Assembly: GCF_003194585.1 (NCBI RefSeq)
Contig: NZ_QHKZ01000001.1
Location: forward strand, 434,001-498,000
Direction of reading: 5' to 3'
DNA: 64,000 nt
Origin: Nocardioides daejeonensis
GTDB lineage: Bacteria > Actinomycetota > Actinomycetes > Propionibacteriales > Nocardioidaceae
Below, one piece after another: positions 33,123-41,140 of this stretch (position 1 is its first letter; the number at the start of each line of letters is the position of its first letter). Below the pieces are notes generated by a model. The model was not told the DNA's origin. It saw nothing but the letters and a program-made list of their open reading frames with translations, and ran no database searches. The position numbers and the translations under genes were made by a program.

Positions 33123-33932
33123 TCAGATCTCGTCGAGCACAGAGACCGGGTCCAGGCGTTCCACCTCGCGGCTCTCCAAGTCGACCACGACGGCGGTGTC
33201 GGCAGGCACCGGCGTCCAGCCGGGTTGGTCAAGTCCGCTGGAGACCACCTCGATGCTCTCCTCCCGCACCCGGTAGTCCATGGCGAAGTACTCCGTGGCA
33301 TGGCGGGGTGGGATCTCGTCCTCGTCGTCGAACATCGCGCGCAGGGCACGCAGCGGAGACGTCGCTCGGGAGTTGATATGGATCGCGAACATGCGAGTGG
33401 GAGCCAGCAGCAGCGCATTGAGGCTGGAGTGTGGAAAGTGCTTGATCAGCCGGGCGAGTGCGTGGGTGACGCCGCGCACCTCGTCACCGGACTCATCGAT
33501 GCACTGCCGGACGAAGCGGAAGTAGCGCTCGCTGTCGGTGTCGCCGTGCAGCGCCGCGCGGCTCGGCGGAGTGAGCAGCTCCTCCAGACCGGAGATCGGC
33601 GCGATATGGCCGTTGTGGGCGAGGGCGTACTGCCGGTCGAAGAACGGATGGGTGTTCTGCGGCCCGACGTCCAGGCCGCCGGTAGCCCATCTGAGGTGGA
33701 CCAGCCCGGCGCAGGACAACGGCTCGCGCATCAGCTGGTCGTACCTCGGATCCATGGCTGCCGACCGCGGTGAGGACTCGGTGTGGGTGCGACCGTCGGC
33801 GGTATGCCATGCCGTTCCCCAGCCGTCGGAATGGACCGCGGTCAGGGAGGTGAACGCCGCTAGGCCGTCCTCGCCCAGCAGGTCGGCGGCGGATCTTTCC
33901 GCCCTGGTCACATAGCCGTAGAGGCGGCACAC
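33123..33932 (-). CDS. class II glutamine amidotransferase-like protein
   Basis: 269 residues from GTG 33932. The residue after the initiator is Cys (MCRLYGYVTR), the N-terminal nucleophile of class II glutaminases. HSDGWGTAWH, LVHLRWATGG and LAHNGHI are the other conserved active-site stretches. It resembles the YafJ/EgtC-like group. A GGAAGGAG Shine-Dalgarno sequence sits 9 nt before the GTG, which fixes the start because Cys must be residue 2. It is divergent from a glutamate-cysteine ligase gene and both have GGGTAC boxes, so a joint role in thiol metabolism is possible (inference). Confidence 0.88.
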   Translation of the reverse strand: MCRLYGYVTRAERSAADLLGEDGLAAFTSLTAVHSDGWGTAWHTADGRTHTESSPRSAAMDPRYDQLMREPLSCAGLVHLRWATGGLDVGPQNTHPFFDRQYALAHNGHIAPISGLEELLTPPSRAALHGDTDSERYFRFVRQCIDESGDEVRGVTHALARLIKHFPHSSLNALLLAPTRMFAIHINSRATSPLRALRAMFDDEDEIPPRHATEYFAMDYRVREESIEVVSSGLDQPGWTPVPADTAVVVDLESREVERLDPVSVLDEI

Positions 33933-33976
33933 GGCGGGCTGCTCCTTCCGGGGAGGGTTCGGGCACCCGGAAGGCG

Positions 33977-33982
33977 GTACCC
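33977..33982 (-). promoter_or_regulatory. GGGTAC box for the amidotransferase gene
   Basis: GGGTAC on the minus strand, 44 nt upstream of GTG 33932. The -35 match is weak. Confidence 0.4.
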
Positions 33983-34007
33983 AGGCCACGGGGGTCTGCA
34001 CAGGAGG

Positions 34008-34032
34008 GCGTCGGCGCAGTGCGCCTGGGTAC
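34008..34032 (+). promoter_or_regulatory. sigma-B/F-type promoter (GCGT-N15-GGGTAC)
   Basis: GCGT (34008-34011), 15 nt, then GGGTAC (34027-34032), 37 nt before ATG 34070. A full match to GNNT-N14-16-GGGTAC. Confidence 0.55.
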
Positions 34033-34069
34033 TGCGTCAGCATCGTGGGCTTGCGAGAGGGGTGGCGCG

Positions 34070-35215
34070 ATGACGGAGCGGGCAGAGGTGCGGCGCGTGG
34101 GCGTGGAGGAGGAGTTGCTGCTGGTCGACGCTGCCGACGGCACTGCCCGCTCTGTGGCGAGCGAGGTGCTGCGCGTCGCGGAGTTGCGCGGTGAGACCGA
34201 GGAGGCCCGTCCCGACGCGGTGCCCGGCGGCTCCTTGGGACCGGAGTTGCAGGAGGAGCAGATCGAGACCGACACGCCGCCCGCCACGACGCTCGTCGAG
34301 TTGGAGACGGCGCTGCGCTCGTGGCGCGAGAAGGCCCGAGCGGCAGCTGAGGTCAGCGGCGCGCTCGTCCTTGCCAGCGGCACGACGCCGCTGCCTGTGC
34401 AGGCCCGCATCGCCGACGACCCCCGCTATCGGGAGATGGCGCAACGGTTCGGCCTGACCGCCAGTGAGCAGTTGACCTGCGGGCTGCACGTGCACGTGTC
34501 CATCGAATCCGACGACGAGGCCATCGGCGTGCTCGACCGGATCCGGGTCTGGTTGCCTGTGCTGCTCGCACTGAGCGCGAACTCGCCATTCTGGCAGGGG
34601 GCTGACTCCGGGTACGAGAGCTACCGATCGCAGGTGCTGACGCGTTGGCCCACCAACGGACCGACCGAGCTCTTCGGCACGGGTGCGGCGTACGAGGAGA
34701 ATCTGCGGCTGCTGATCGGCACCGGTGTGCCCATCGACGAGGGGATGGCGTACTTCGACGCTCGTGCCTCGCGGCGTTACCCCACGGTGGAGATCCGGGT
34801 CGCCGACGTCTGTCTGGACCCGCGGGACGCGGTGCTGGTGGCGGCGTTGAGCAGAGCGCTGGTCGACACGGCCGCCTTCGCCTGGCGGCGGGGGCAGGAG
34901 CCGCCGGTGGCATCGTCCTCCCTTCTGCGCCTGGCGATGTGGCAGGCCGGGCGCCACGGTCTGTCGGCCGACCTGCTGCATCCACTCACGCATCGGCCGC
35001 TCCCGGCCGGAATAGTGGTCGAGACGCTGGCGGCGCACGTGGAGTCCGCGTTGCGCACCAACGGCGACCTCCACGACGTGCGTGAGCACCTGGAGCGGCT
35101 GCGCCGCCGCGGGACCGGTGCCGTGCGGCAGCGCGCGGTGCTGAGGGAGACGGGCGACATGGGAAAGGCCGTGGTGCAGCTGGCGCACCTGAGTTGTCCA
35201 CCAGCGTCCGCATGA
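34070..35215 (+). CDS. GCS2-type carboxylate-amine/glutamate-cysteine ligase (YbdK-like)
   Basis: 381 residues. The N-terminus RRVGVEEELLLVDAADG is the hallmark of the YbdK/EgtA-like GCS2 family, with LGPELQEEQIETDTPP, LTCGLHVHVSIES and YPTVEIRVADVCLD as further ATP/glutamate-site stretches. These enzymes ligate glutamate to cysteine or other amines with weak activity. Mycothiol-producing actinobacteria often carry several paralogues. ATG 34070 gives the family N-terminus. Promoter of sigma-B type upstream. Confidence 0.88.
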   Translation: MTERAEVRRVGVEEELLLVDAADGTARSVASEVLRVAELRGETEEARPDAVPGGSLGPELQEEQIETDTPPATTLVELETALRSWREKARAAAEVSGALVLASGTTPLPVQARIADDPRYREMAQRFGLTASEQLTCGLHVHVSIESDDEAIGVLDRIRVWLPVLLALSANSPFWQGADSGYESYRSQVLTRWPTNGPTELFGTGAAYEENLRLLIGTGVPIDEGMAYFDARASRRYPTVEIRVADVCLDPRDAVLVAALSRALVDTAAFAWRRGQEPPVASSSLLRLAMWQAGRHGLSADLLHPLTHRPLPAGIVVETLAAHVESALRTNGDLHDVREHLERLRRRGTGAVRQRAVLRETGDMGKAVVQLAHLSCPPASA

Positions 35216-35349
35216 CTTGCGCGGCACGGCGGATACCGCAGTCGCAAGCGGCACGGGTGGGCGCCCGGTCTTCGTGCTGCTGCGGGGGGACGAGCTCGAC
35301 GCCCCCGATCCGCCTCGACGCGAACGACGAGTACTGACAGAGTCACGAC

Positions 35350-36345
35350 ATGCGACCTGAGCTCACCGGCCTCCGTCACCGCACCGAGTCCGTGGCCGGC
35401 ACCGTGCTGCACTGGGTCGAGGCCGGTGCCGGCCCGACGGTGCTGCTGGTGCACGGGTTCCCGGAGTCCTGGTACTCGTGGAGGTTCCAGCTGCCGGCGC
35501 TGGCCGAGGCCGGCTACCGAGCTGTGGCACTCGACGTGCGGGGCTACGGCGGATCCGCGCAGCCCGCCGCCGTCGAGGAGTACCGGATGCTGCGGCACGT
35601 CGGCGACAACGTGGCCCTGCTCGGTGCGCTCGACGTGGATCACGCCGTGGTGGTGGGTCATGACTGGGGCGCGCCCATCGCCTGGGCATCCGCGCTGCTG
35701 CGCCCCGACCTGTTCCGTGCGGTGGCGGGTCTCTCGGTGCCCTTCACGCCGGCCGGCCGTTCGCGCCCGACGGAGGCGTTCGCCGCGATGGGAGGGGAGG
35801 AGGAGTTCTACATCTCCTACTTCCAGGAGCCGGGTCGCGCCGAGGCGGAGATCGAGGCCGACCTCCGCGGCTGGCTGCAAGGGATGTACTACAGCGCCAG
35901 CGGCGAGGGGGTACGCGCGACCCTGGCGGCCGGCCTGCAGGGGCCGTCGCTGGTACCGCGCGGCGGCCGAATGCGCGATCGGTTCCTGTGGCCGGAGCGG
36001 CCACCGGCCTGGCTGGCGGAGGAGGACCTGGACTTCTACGTCGCCGAGTTCGAGCGCAGTGGTCTCGCCGGGCCGCTCAACCGCTATCGCAACGTCGACC
36101 GCGACTGGGAGGATCTCTCCGTCTTCCGCGGGCGCTCGATCGAGGTCCCGGCGCTCTTCGTGGGCGGTGAGCTGGACGGGCCGACGCGGTGGGGTGGGCG
36201 CGCCATCGACCGCTTTTCCCAGACTCTGCCGCGGCTCACCCGTGCCGAGATCCTGCCCGGCTGCGGGCACTGGGTGCAGCAGGAGCGGCCAGAGGAGATC
36301 AACCGCCTGCTGCTGGAGTTCCTGGAGGCGGTCGCGGAGCGATGA
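35350..36345 (+). CDS. epoxide hydrolase (alpha/beta hydrolase)
   Basis: 331 residues. HGFPESWYSWR carries the oxyanion-hole HGxP motif, VVGHDWGAPIAW the nucleophile Asp (GHDWG), and GCGHWVQQERPEEIN the catalytic His; lid-domain Tyr residues are in EEEFYISYFQEPG and GMYYSAS. This is the classical soluble epoxide hydrolase pattern (EphA-like), converting epoxides to diols. It could detoxify epoxides from the P450 or phenylacetate pathways. Followed by 37 bp containing a G13 tract. Confidence 0.92.
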   Translation: MRPELTGLRHRTESVAGTVLHWVEAGAGPTVLLVHGFPESWYSWRFQLPALAEAGYRAVALDVRGYGGSAQPAAVEEYRMLRHVGDNVALLGALDVDHAVVVGHDWGAPIAWASALLRPDLFRAVAGLSVPFTPAGRSRPTEAFAAMGGEEEFYISYFQEPGRAEAEIEADLRGWLQGMYYSASGEGVRATLAAGLQGPSLVPRGGRMRDRFLWPERPPAWLAEEDLDFYVAEFERSGLAGPLNRYRNVDRDWEDLSVFRGRSIEVPALFVGGELDGPTRWGGRAIDRFSQTLPRLTRAEILPGCGHWVQQERPEEINRLLLEFLEAVAER

Positions 36346-36355
36346 GCCGGCTCGC

Positions 36356-36368
36356 GGGGGGGGGGGGG
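36356..36368 (+). repeat. homopolymeric G13 tract upstream of a -10 box
   Basis: Thirteen consecutive G residues, one base before the TAGCCT -10 box of the next gene. Such tracts slip during replication and could vary the promoter spacer. The exact count may also be a sequencing artefact. Confidence 0.85.
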
Positions 36369-36369
36369 T

Positions 36370-36375
36370 TAGCCT
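36370..36375 (+). promoter_or_regulatory. -10 box (TAGCCT) for leaderless GIY-YIG gene
   Basis: TAGCCT ends 7 nt before ATG 36383, directly downstream of the G tract. Confidence 0.5.
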
Positions 36376-36382
36376 CCGGTGC

Positions 36383-37210
36383 ATGGAAGCCATCCCACTC
36401 GCCGCGCTGCTGCCCCGAGAGTTCGACCCGGCGACCTGCAAGCTGCACTGCGCAGTCTTCAACGGTGAGAAGCATCCGATCGACGTGCTGGCCAACGACC
36501 CGGAGGAGTGGCGGGGTTGGAACTCGTGGCGCGGCGACAAGAACGACTTCAACCGGAGGTTCGTCTTCTCGTTGGCGCAGGACCGGCACGACGTCACGCT
36601 CTGGCTCTTCGGCGGCATCTGGGAGGTGGTCGGTCGTCGGCCGGAGCCGCAGGCCCACTCCTACGACGTCGTACCGCGCGAGGACCTGATGGGCGCCTTC
36701 GTCCGTCGCCTCTACGTGCGGCTGGCGCTGTCGGGGCGGCAGCGGCGCCGGACCATGGAGTCCTGCCTCGACGAGATGACGGTCGCCTCGATCCTCGACG
36801 AGCCGTTCACCGGTGACCCGTTCCCCGGCCACGACCGCATCAACCACACACTGGCCGACCTGCAGGTCATCGTGAGCCAGCAACGGCCCGACTGGCGGAT
36901 CGCGCTGGAGCAGATGAAGGGCGTCTACGTGATCCACGACCAGACGACCGGAGCCCGCTACGTCGGGTCGGCGTACGGCGACACCGGCATCTGGCAACGC
37001 TGGAGCACGTACGCCGCCACCCTGCACGGTCACAACGTGGGTCTGCAGGAGCTGCTGCAGGAGCGGGGTGAGGAGCACTTCCGGGCGAACCTGCGGTTCG
37101 CGCTGCTGGAGTTCTGGTCGATGCGCGCCGACGACCAGCATGTGCTGGAGCGCGAGTCCTACTGGAAGGAGGTGCTTCAGGCACGCTCCTTGGGCTACAA
37201 CAGGAACTGA
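36383..37210 (+). CDS. GIY-YIG nuclease-domain protein
   Basis: 275 residues. The N-terminal about 190 residues are an uncharacterised domain (PATCKLHCAVFNGEKHPIDVLANDPEEWRGWNSWR.., with many Trp). The C-terminal part carries the GIY-YIG signature as GVYVIHDQTTGARYVGSAYG, followed by WQRWSTYAAT and the Glu in LEFWSM or LERESYW as the likely metal ligand. ATG 36383 agrees with the leaderless -10. These proteins are DNA-cleaving or binding; the target here is unknown. Convergent with a histidine phosphatase gene. Confidence 0.82.
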   Translation: MEAIPLAALLPREFDPATCKLHCAVFNGEKHPIDVLANDPEEWRGWNSWRGDKNDFNRRFVFSLAQDRHDVTLWLFGGIWEVVGRRPEPQAHSYDVVPREDLMGAFVRRLYVRLALSGRQRRRTMESCLDEMTVASILDEPFTGDPFPGHDRINHTLADLQVIVSQQRPDWRIALEQMKGVYVIHDQTTGARYVGSAYGDTGIWQRWSTYAATLHGHNVGLQELLQERGEEHFRANLRFALLEFWSMRADDQHVLERESYWKEVLQARSLGYNRN

Positions 37211-37225
37211 ACCGCTGCGGTTCAG
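37207..37225. terminator. palindrome overlapping both convergent stop codons
   Basis: CTGAACCGC (37207-37215) and GCGGTTCAG (37217-37225) pair perfectly around one base. The left arm carries the GIY-YIG stop (TGA), the right arm the stop of the convergent phosphatase gene. Very short distance between the genes (11 bp). Confidence 0.5.
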
Positions 37226-37902
37226 GCGTCGTCGACGGCCTCCTCGGGTGCCTCGCCGGTGACGTCGTGGGCGGCCGGGTCCTCGAGGTCGAGGCCGCCG
37301 AGCGGCTCGGGGTGCCACTGGGTCAGCTCCCACCCGGCGTGCGGGTCGCCTTCGAGCACGCCCATCCCGGTGTTCATCATCCACAGCTTCGTCGACTCGT
37401 TCGGGTCGAGTCGGGCCGCCAACGAGGTGTAGACGCGGATCGCTGCGCCGTGGCTGAAGACGGCCACGGTCTCCTTCGAGCCGTGGGCAGCGGCGATCTC
37501 CTGCAGCGCCGCGTCGTACCCCTGATAGAAGTCGTGGCCCGACATGCCGCCGGGCATCGCGCGCGCCAGGTCGCCGTGCATCCAGCTGATCAAGGTCTCG
37601 ACGTAGGTCCGCACGGCCTCCTGGTCAGACCGCAGCTCCAGCTCGCCGGCGGCGACCTCTTCGACGCCTGGCGTCACCCGTACGTCGAGCCCGCGGATTG
37701 CTGCCAGCGGCCCCGCCGTCAGTTGGGTGCGGACCAGGGGCGAGGCATAGATGCCTGCGAGATCACGCTCCGCCAGCGCCGCGGGCACCGCTCCGGCCTG
37801 TGCGCCGCCCAGCGGGGTGAGCCCGGCGCCGGGGAAGGCGGTGTCGAGTGCCCCCGTGACGTTGTGGGGAGTCTGGCCATGGCGGATGAGGATGAGGCGC
37901 AC
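37222..37902 (-). CDS. histidine phosphatase family protein
   Basis: 226 residues from GTG 37902. The RHG catalytic motif is LILIRHGQTPHN at residues 3-14, with the second His in VAVFSHGAAIRVY. Cofactor-independent phosphoglycerate mutase-like/phosphatase fold. Start supported by a TAGGGT -10 box 6 nt upstream (leaderless). Substrate unknown. Confidence 0.88.
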   Translation of the reverse strand: MRLILIRHGQTPHNVTGALDTAFPGAGLTPLGGAQAGAVPAALAERDLAGIYASPLVRTQLTAGPLAAIRGLDVRVTPGVEEVAAGELELRSDQEAVRTYVETLISWMHGDLARAMPGGMSGHDFYQGYDAALQEIAAAHGSKETVAVFSHGAAIRVYTSLAARLDPNESTKLWMMNTGMGVLEGDPHAGWELTQWHPEPLGGLDLEDPAAHDVTGEAPEEAVDDA

Positions 37903-37908
37903 GCCTCG

Positions 37909-37914
37909 ACCCTA
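37909..37914 (-). promoter_or_regulatory. -10 box (TAGGGT) for leaderless phosphatase gene
   Basis: TAGGGT on the minus strand ends 6 nt before GTG 37902. Confidence 0.45.
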
Positions 37915-37959
37915 CGGGCGGGGCGGTGCCGGGGTGTGGCGGGGCGGTCGAGCGTTCCG

Positions 37960-38337
37960 TCACCGCTCCTGGTCGGGATCGACCACCTTCGCAACGTCGG
38001 CGGGGGTGGCTTCGACGCTCTCCGGGTCGGCAGCTGCGTCGATGCGGGTGGTGGGCTTGGGGCTTGTGTCCGGAACCGGCGCCGGGTCCAGCCCCAGCTC
38101 CTTGACGACGTTGACCGGGCGGTCCGGGTCGATCTCGACGGCGGGCGGGGGCGGGGCCGGGTCGACAGTCTGCCGTGGGTCGACGCTTGGGACGGGAGTC
38201 TCCGGCTCCTGCGTGCGGTGGGCCGACGGGGAGTCGGTGGCCACGATGCGGGCGACCGACCTGGCCAGGTGCGCTCCGGCCGCAAGGCCGGAGTGAGCAA
38301 CGTGCTTGATCAGGTCGAGCGGGTTCTTCCCGGTCAC
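37960..38337 (-). CDS. proline-rich protein of unknown function
   Basis: 125 residues from GTG 38337, preceded by AAGGAG. The N-terminal 35 residues (TGKNPLDLIKHVAHSGLAAGAHLARSVAR) could form an amphipathic helix; the rest is Pro/Asp/Val-rich and likely disordered. No recognised family. A GGGTAC box 56 bp upstream puts it with the neighbouring stress genes. Confidence 0.55.
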   Translation of the reverse strand: MTGKNPLDLIKHVAHSGLAAGAHLARSVARIVATDSPSAHRTQEPETPVPSVDPRQTVDPAPPPPAVEIDPDRPVNVVKELGLDPAPVPDTSPKPTTRIDAAADPESVEATPADVAKVVDPDQER

Positions 38338-38393
38338 TGGTGCTCCTTCGATCTGCGGTGTGCGCCGCGCCTCCTGCGCGGTGCTCCTTCCCG

Positions 38394-38399
38394 GTACCC
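38394..38399 (-). promoter_or_regulatory. GGGTAC box for the 37960-38337 gene
   Basis: GGGTAC on the minus strand, 56 nt before GTG 38337; no clear GNNT -35. Confidence 0.4.
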
Positions 38400-38586
38400 G
38401 ATTCGGAGCGAAGTCGACGGGGTCACTGCTCCGCTGACGCCGGTTCCTCGGGGCAGGTGATAGCCCGGACCGTCCGCTCCCTCGGCAGATTGGTTGTCGC
38501 GATCGGAGCGGGCGCCTTGTCTTCGGCATAAAAGTCCACAAACTTAATAGACATAAGATGTTCCCAAGCGAGAGAGCGAGCAGCCT

Positions 38587-39834
38587 GTGTCCTCCACCGA
38601 ACAGATCGAGACCCGACGTACCGACTGGGGGCGATCGCCCGCCAGTGCCGAGGGCTGGCTCCAGCGCGCGCAGGAGGTCGCCGCGACCCTTGCCGTCGAC
38701 GCCCTGGAACGGGACCGGGCCAACCGGGCGCCGTACGCCGAGGTCCAGCTGCTCAAGGACAGCGGACTGGTGACCCTGCTCGGGCCTGTCGACCACGGCG
38801 GCGCGGGGGAGAGCTGGACGACCGCGCTGCGGGTGGTCCGTGCCGTCTCGGTCGGCGACGGCTCCGTCGGCCAGCTGCTCGGCTACCACTACCTGTGGGC
38901 CTGGGCGGCGCGACTGGTCGGCACCCCGGAGCAGATCGCCGCGGTGGAGGAGCAGGCCACGCTCAACCGATGGTTCTTCGGCGGCGCCGTCAACCCGCGG
39001 GACGCCGAGGTGACGATCGCCGTCGAGGGTGACGAGCTCATCTTCCGCGGCGAGAAGAGCTTCTCCACCGGCGGCCGGGTCTCCGACGTCACCGTCCTCG
39101 AAGGGGTCATTGCAGGCACCGACAGGCACGTCTTCGCCATCGTCCCGACCGACCAGCCGGCGCTGCGGTTCAAGGGCGACTGGGACAGCCTCGGCCAGCG
39201 GCTCACCGAGAGCGGCGGCGTCGTCATCGACGGCGTCCGCGTGCCGTGGGCGGCCGCGGCGGGCTACGTGGAGACGGCCGACGGAGAGCACGTCTTCGTG
39301 CCTCGGGTCTACAACACGCTGAACGTGCCGCTGATCCAGATCATCTTCGCCAACCTCTACCTCGGCATCGCGGAGGGAGCACTCGCGACGGCAGGCACCT
39401 ACACCCGCGAGCGGACGCGCCCGTGGCCCTACACGCCGGACCTCAAGGAGCGTGGCAGCGAAGAGTTCTACGTGCTCGAGACCTATGGCGACCTGCGCTC
39501 CAAGCTCTGGGCCGCGGAGGCGCTGACCGACCGTGCGGCCACGCACATCGAGGAGATCAACGAGCACGCCGACACCGTGACCGAGCGCCAGCGCGGTGAG
39601 GCCGCCGTCGTGATCGCCGCGGCGAAGCAGGTCGCGATCGATGTCGGGCTCGAGATCGGCAACCGGATCTACGAGGTCACCGGTGCTCGCGCCACCGCCA
39701 GCTCGGTCGGGCTCGATATCTACTGGCGCAACATCCGCACGCACAGTCTCCACGACCCGATCGCCCACAAGCGTGCCGAGGTCGGCCGCTACGCCTTGCT
39801 CGGGCAGCTGCCCGAGCCGACTTGGTACACGTGA
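38587..39834 (+). CDS. DszC/SfnB-like flavin-dependent monooxygenase (acyl-CoA dehydrogenase fold)
   Basis: 415 residues from GTG 38587. Acyl-CoA-dehydrogenase-like helices with LLGPVDHGGAGESWTTALRVVRAVS, RGEKSFSTGGRVSDVTVL and the C-terminal GARATASSVGLDIYWRNIRTHSLHDP (motif of DszC-type monooxygenases that use reduced FMN). DszC oxidises organosulfur compounds; SfnB-type relatives sit in dimethylsulfone loci. The AT-rich 70 bp upstream (38520-38586) is probably the regulated promoter. First of three genes leading to sfnG. Confidence 0.82.
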   Translation: MSSTEQIETRRTDWGRSPASAEGWLQRAQEVAATLAVDALERDRANRAPYAEVQLLKDSGLVTLLGPVDHGGAGESWTTALRVVRAVSVGDGSVGQLLGYHYLWAWAARLVGTPEQIAAVEEQATLNRWFFGGAVNPRDAEVTIAVEGDELIFRGEKSFSTGGRVSDVTVLEGVIAGTDRHVFAIVPTDQPALRFKGDWDSLGQRLTESGGVVIDGVRVPWAAAAGYVETADGEHVFVPRVYNTLNVPLIQIIFANLYLGIAEGALATAGTYTRERTRPWPYTPDLKERGSEEFYVLETYGDLRSKLWAAEALTDRAATHIEEINEHADTVTERQRGEAAVVIAAAKQVAIDVGLEIGNRIYEVTGARATASSVGLDIYWRNIRTHSLHDPIAHKRAEVGRYALLGQLPEPTWYT

Positions 39835-39844
39835 GGTGGCGACG

Positions 39845-41137
39845 ATGACGATCACGCACGAGGAGGTCGGCTCCTTCCTCCGCCGCCCCGCGGCGGGCAG
39901 CGACCTGCTTCGCCAGCTGCGGCGGGAGTACGCCGCGCTGTTCGACGAGATCGCCGCTGGCGCCCTGCAACGCGAGCTCGACGACCGGCTGCCGATCGAG
40001 CAGGTCGCCGCGCTCAAGCAGGCCGGCTTCGGGGCGCTGCGGGTGCCCGCGGCGTACGGCGGCTGGGGAGCGTCCTGGACCGACGTCACTCAGCTGTGGA
40101 TAGATCTCGCCGCTGCTGACGCCAATCTCCCGCAGGCGCTCCGCGGTCACTTCGCGCTGGTGGAAGACAGGGTGTGGCAGGACGGGCGCGGCCTGAGCCA
40201 GCGGCCGTGGTTCGAGCGGTTCGCGGCAGGGGAGATCGCCGGCAATGCCTGGTCGGAGGTCGGCTCGACGGCCATCGAGACCCAGCGCACCGTGCTCACC
40301 GACGACGGTGCAGGCGTCCTGCGGCTCGATGGGGCGAAGTACTACACGACCGGGACCATCTATGCGGAGTGGGCCGACGTGTACGCACGGCGGGTGCGCC
40401 CAGGGCACGCGGACGATTTCGTCATCGTGCTCGTCGACACCCGTGCGCCGGGCGTGACGGTCACCGACGACTGGGGCGGCTTCGGGCAGAAGGGGACCGG
40501 CAGCGGGACCACGCACTTCGACGGCGTGCGGATCGACCCGGCCCACGTGCTCCCGTTCGAGGAACGCTTCCCGTACCAGACCGCGCTCTACCAGCTGAAC
40601 CTGCTGGCGACGCTGGTCGGTATCGGGCGGCGGGCGCTCACCGACACCGTGACCGCGGTGCGGGAGCGGGAGCGCAACTACTCGCACGCCAATGCCGCCC
40701 GGGTGCGTGACGACGCCCAGGTGCTGGCCACCGTCGGCACCATCGCCTCCCGTGTCTACGCCGCGGAGGCAGCGACCTTGCGGGTGGCGTCGGCGTTGCA
40801 GGAGGCCTCCGAGACGGTCGGCGATCCGACGGCGGCGCAGCGGGCCGCCGAGGCCGCCGAGTTGGAGTCGTCGGCGGCCCAGGTCGTCGTCACGCAGCTG
40901 GTCCTGGACTCGGCGACCGACCTCTTCGACACGCTCGGCGCGTCGGCCACTGCGGTCGGATCCGGCCTGGACCGGCACTGGCGCAATGCCCGGACCGTCT
41001 CTTCGCACAACCCGCGGAACCTGAAGGCCCGCGTGGTCGGCGGGAGCCTCGTCAACGGCACCCCGCCGCCGTACGCCTGGGCGATCGGCCGCACCGAACG
41101 CATCAGCGAGACCACCGACAACTCTCCGAAGGACTGA
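39845..41137 (+). CDS. second DszC/SfnB-like flavin-dependent monooxygenase
   Basis: 430 residues from ATG 39845, preceded by GAGGTGG. Same fold as its neighbour (LRVPAAYGGWGASWTDVTQLWIDLAA, GNAWSEVGSTAIETQ, RLDGAKYYTTGTIYAEWADVYA, GSGLDRHWRNARTVSSHNP) but a distinct paralogue. Probably works with the reduced flavin supplied by an unlinked FMN reductase; none is encoded here. The 10-bp gap to the gene before and 3-bp gap to sfnG mark one operon. Confidence 0.82.
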   Translation: MTITHEEVGSFLRRPAAGSDLLRQLRREYAALFDEIAAGALQRELDDRLPIEQVAALKQAGFGALRVPAAYGGWGASWTDVTQLWIDLAAADANLPQALRGHFALVEDRVWQDGRGLSQRPWFERFAAGEIAGNAWSEVGSTAIETQRTVLTDDGAGVLRLDGAKYYTTGTIYAEWADVYARRVRPGHADDFVIVLVDTRAPGVTVTDDWGGFGQKGTGSGTTHFDGVRIDPAHVLPFEERFPYQTALYQLNLLATLVGIGRRALTDTVTAVRERERNYSHANAARVRDDAQVLATVGTIASRVYAAEAATLRVASALQEASETVGDPTAAQRAAEAAELESSAAQVVVTQLVLDSATDLFDTLGASATAVGSGLDRHWRNARTVSSHNPRNLKARVVGGSLVNGTPPPYAWAIGRTERISETTDNSPKD

Positions 41138-41140
41138 GGA

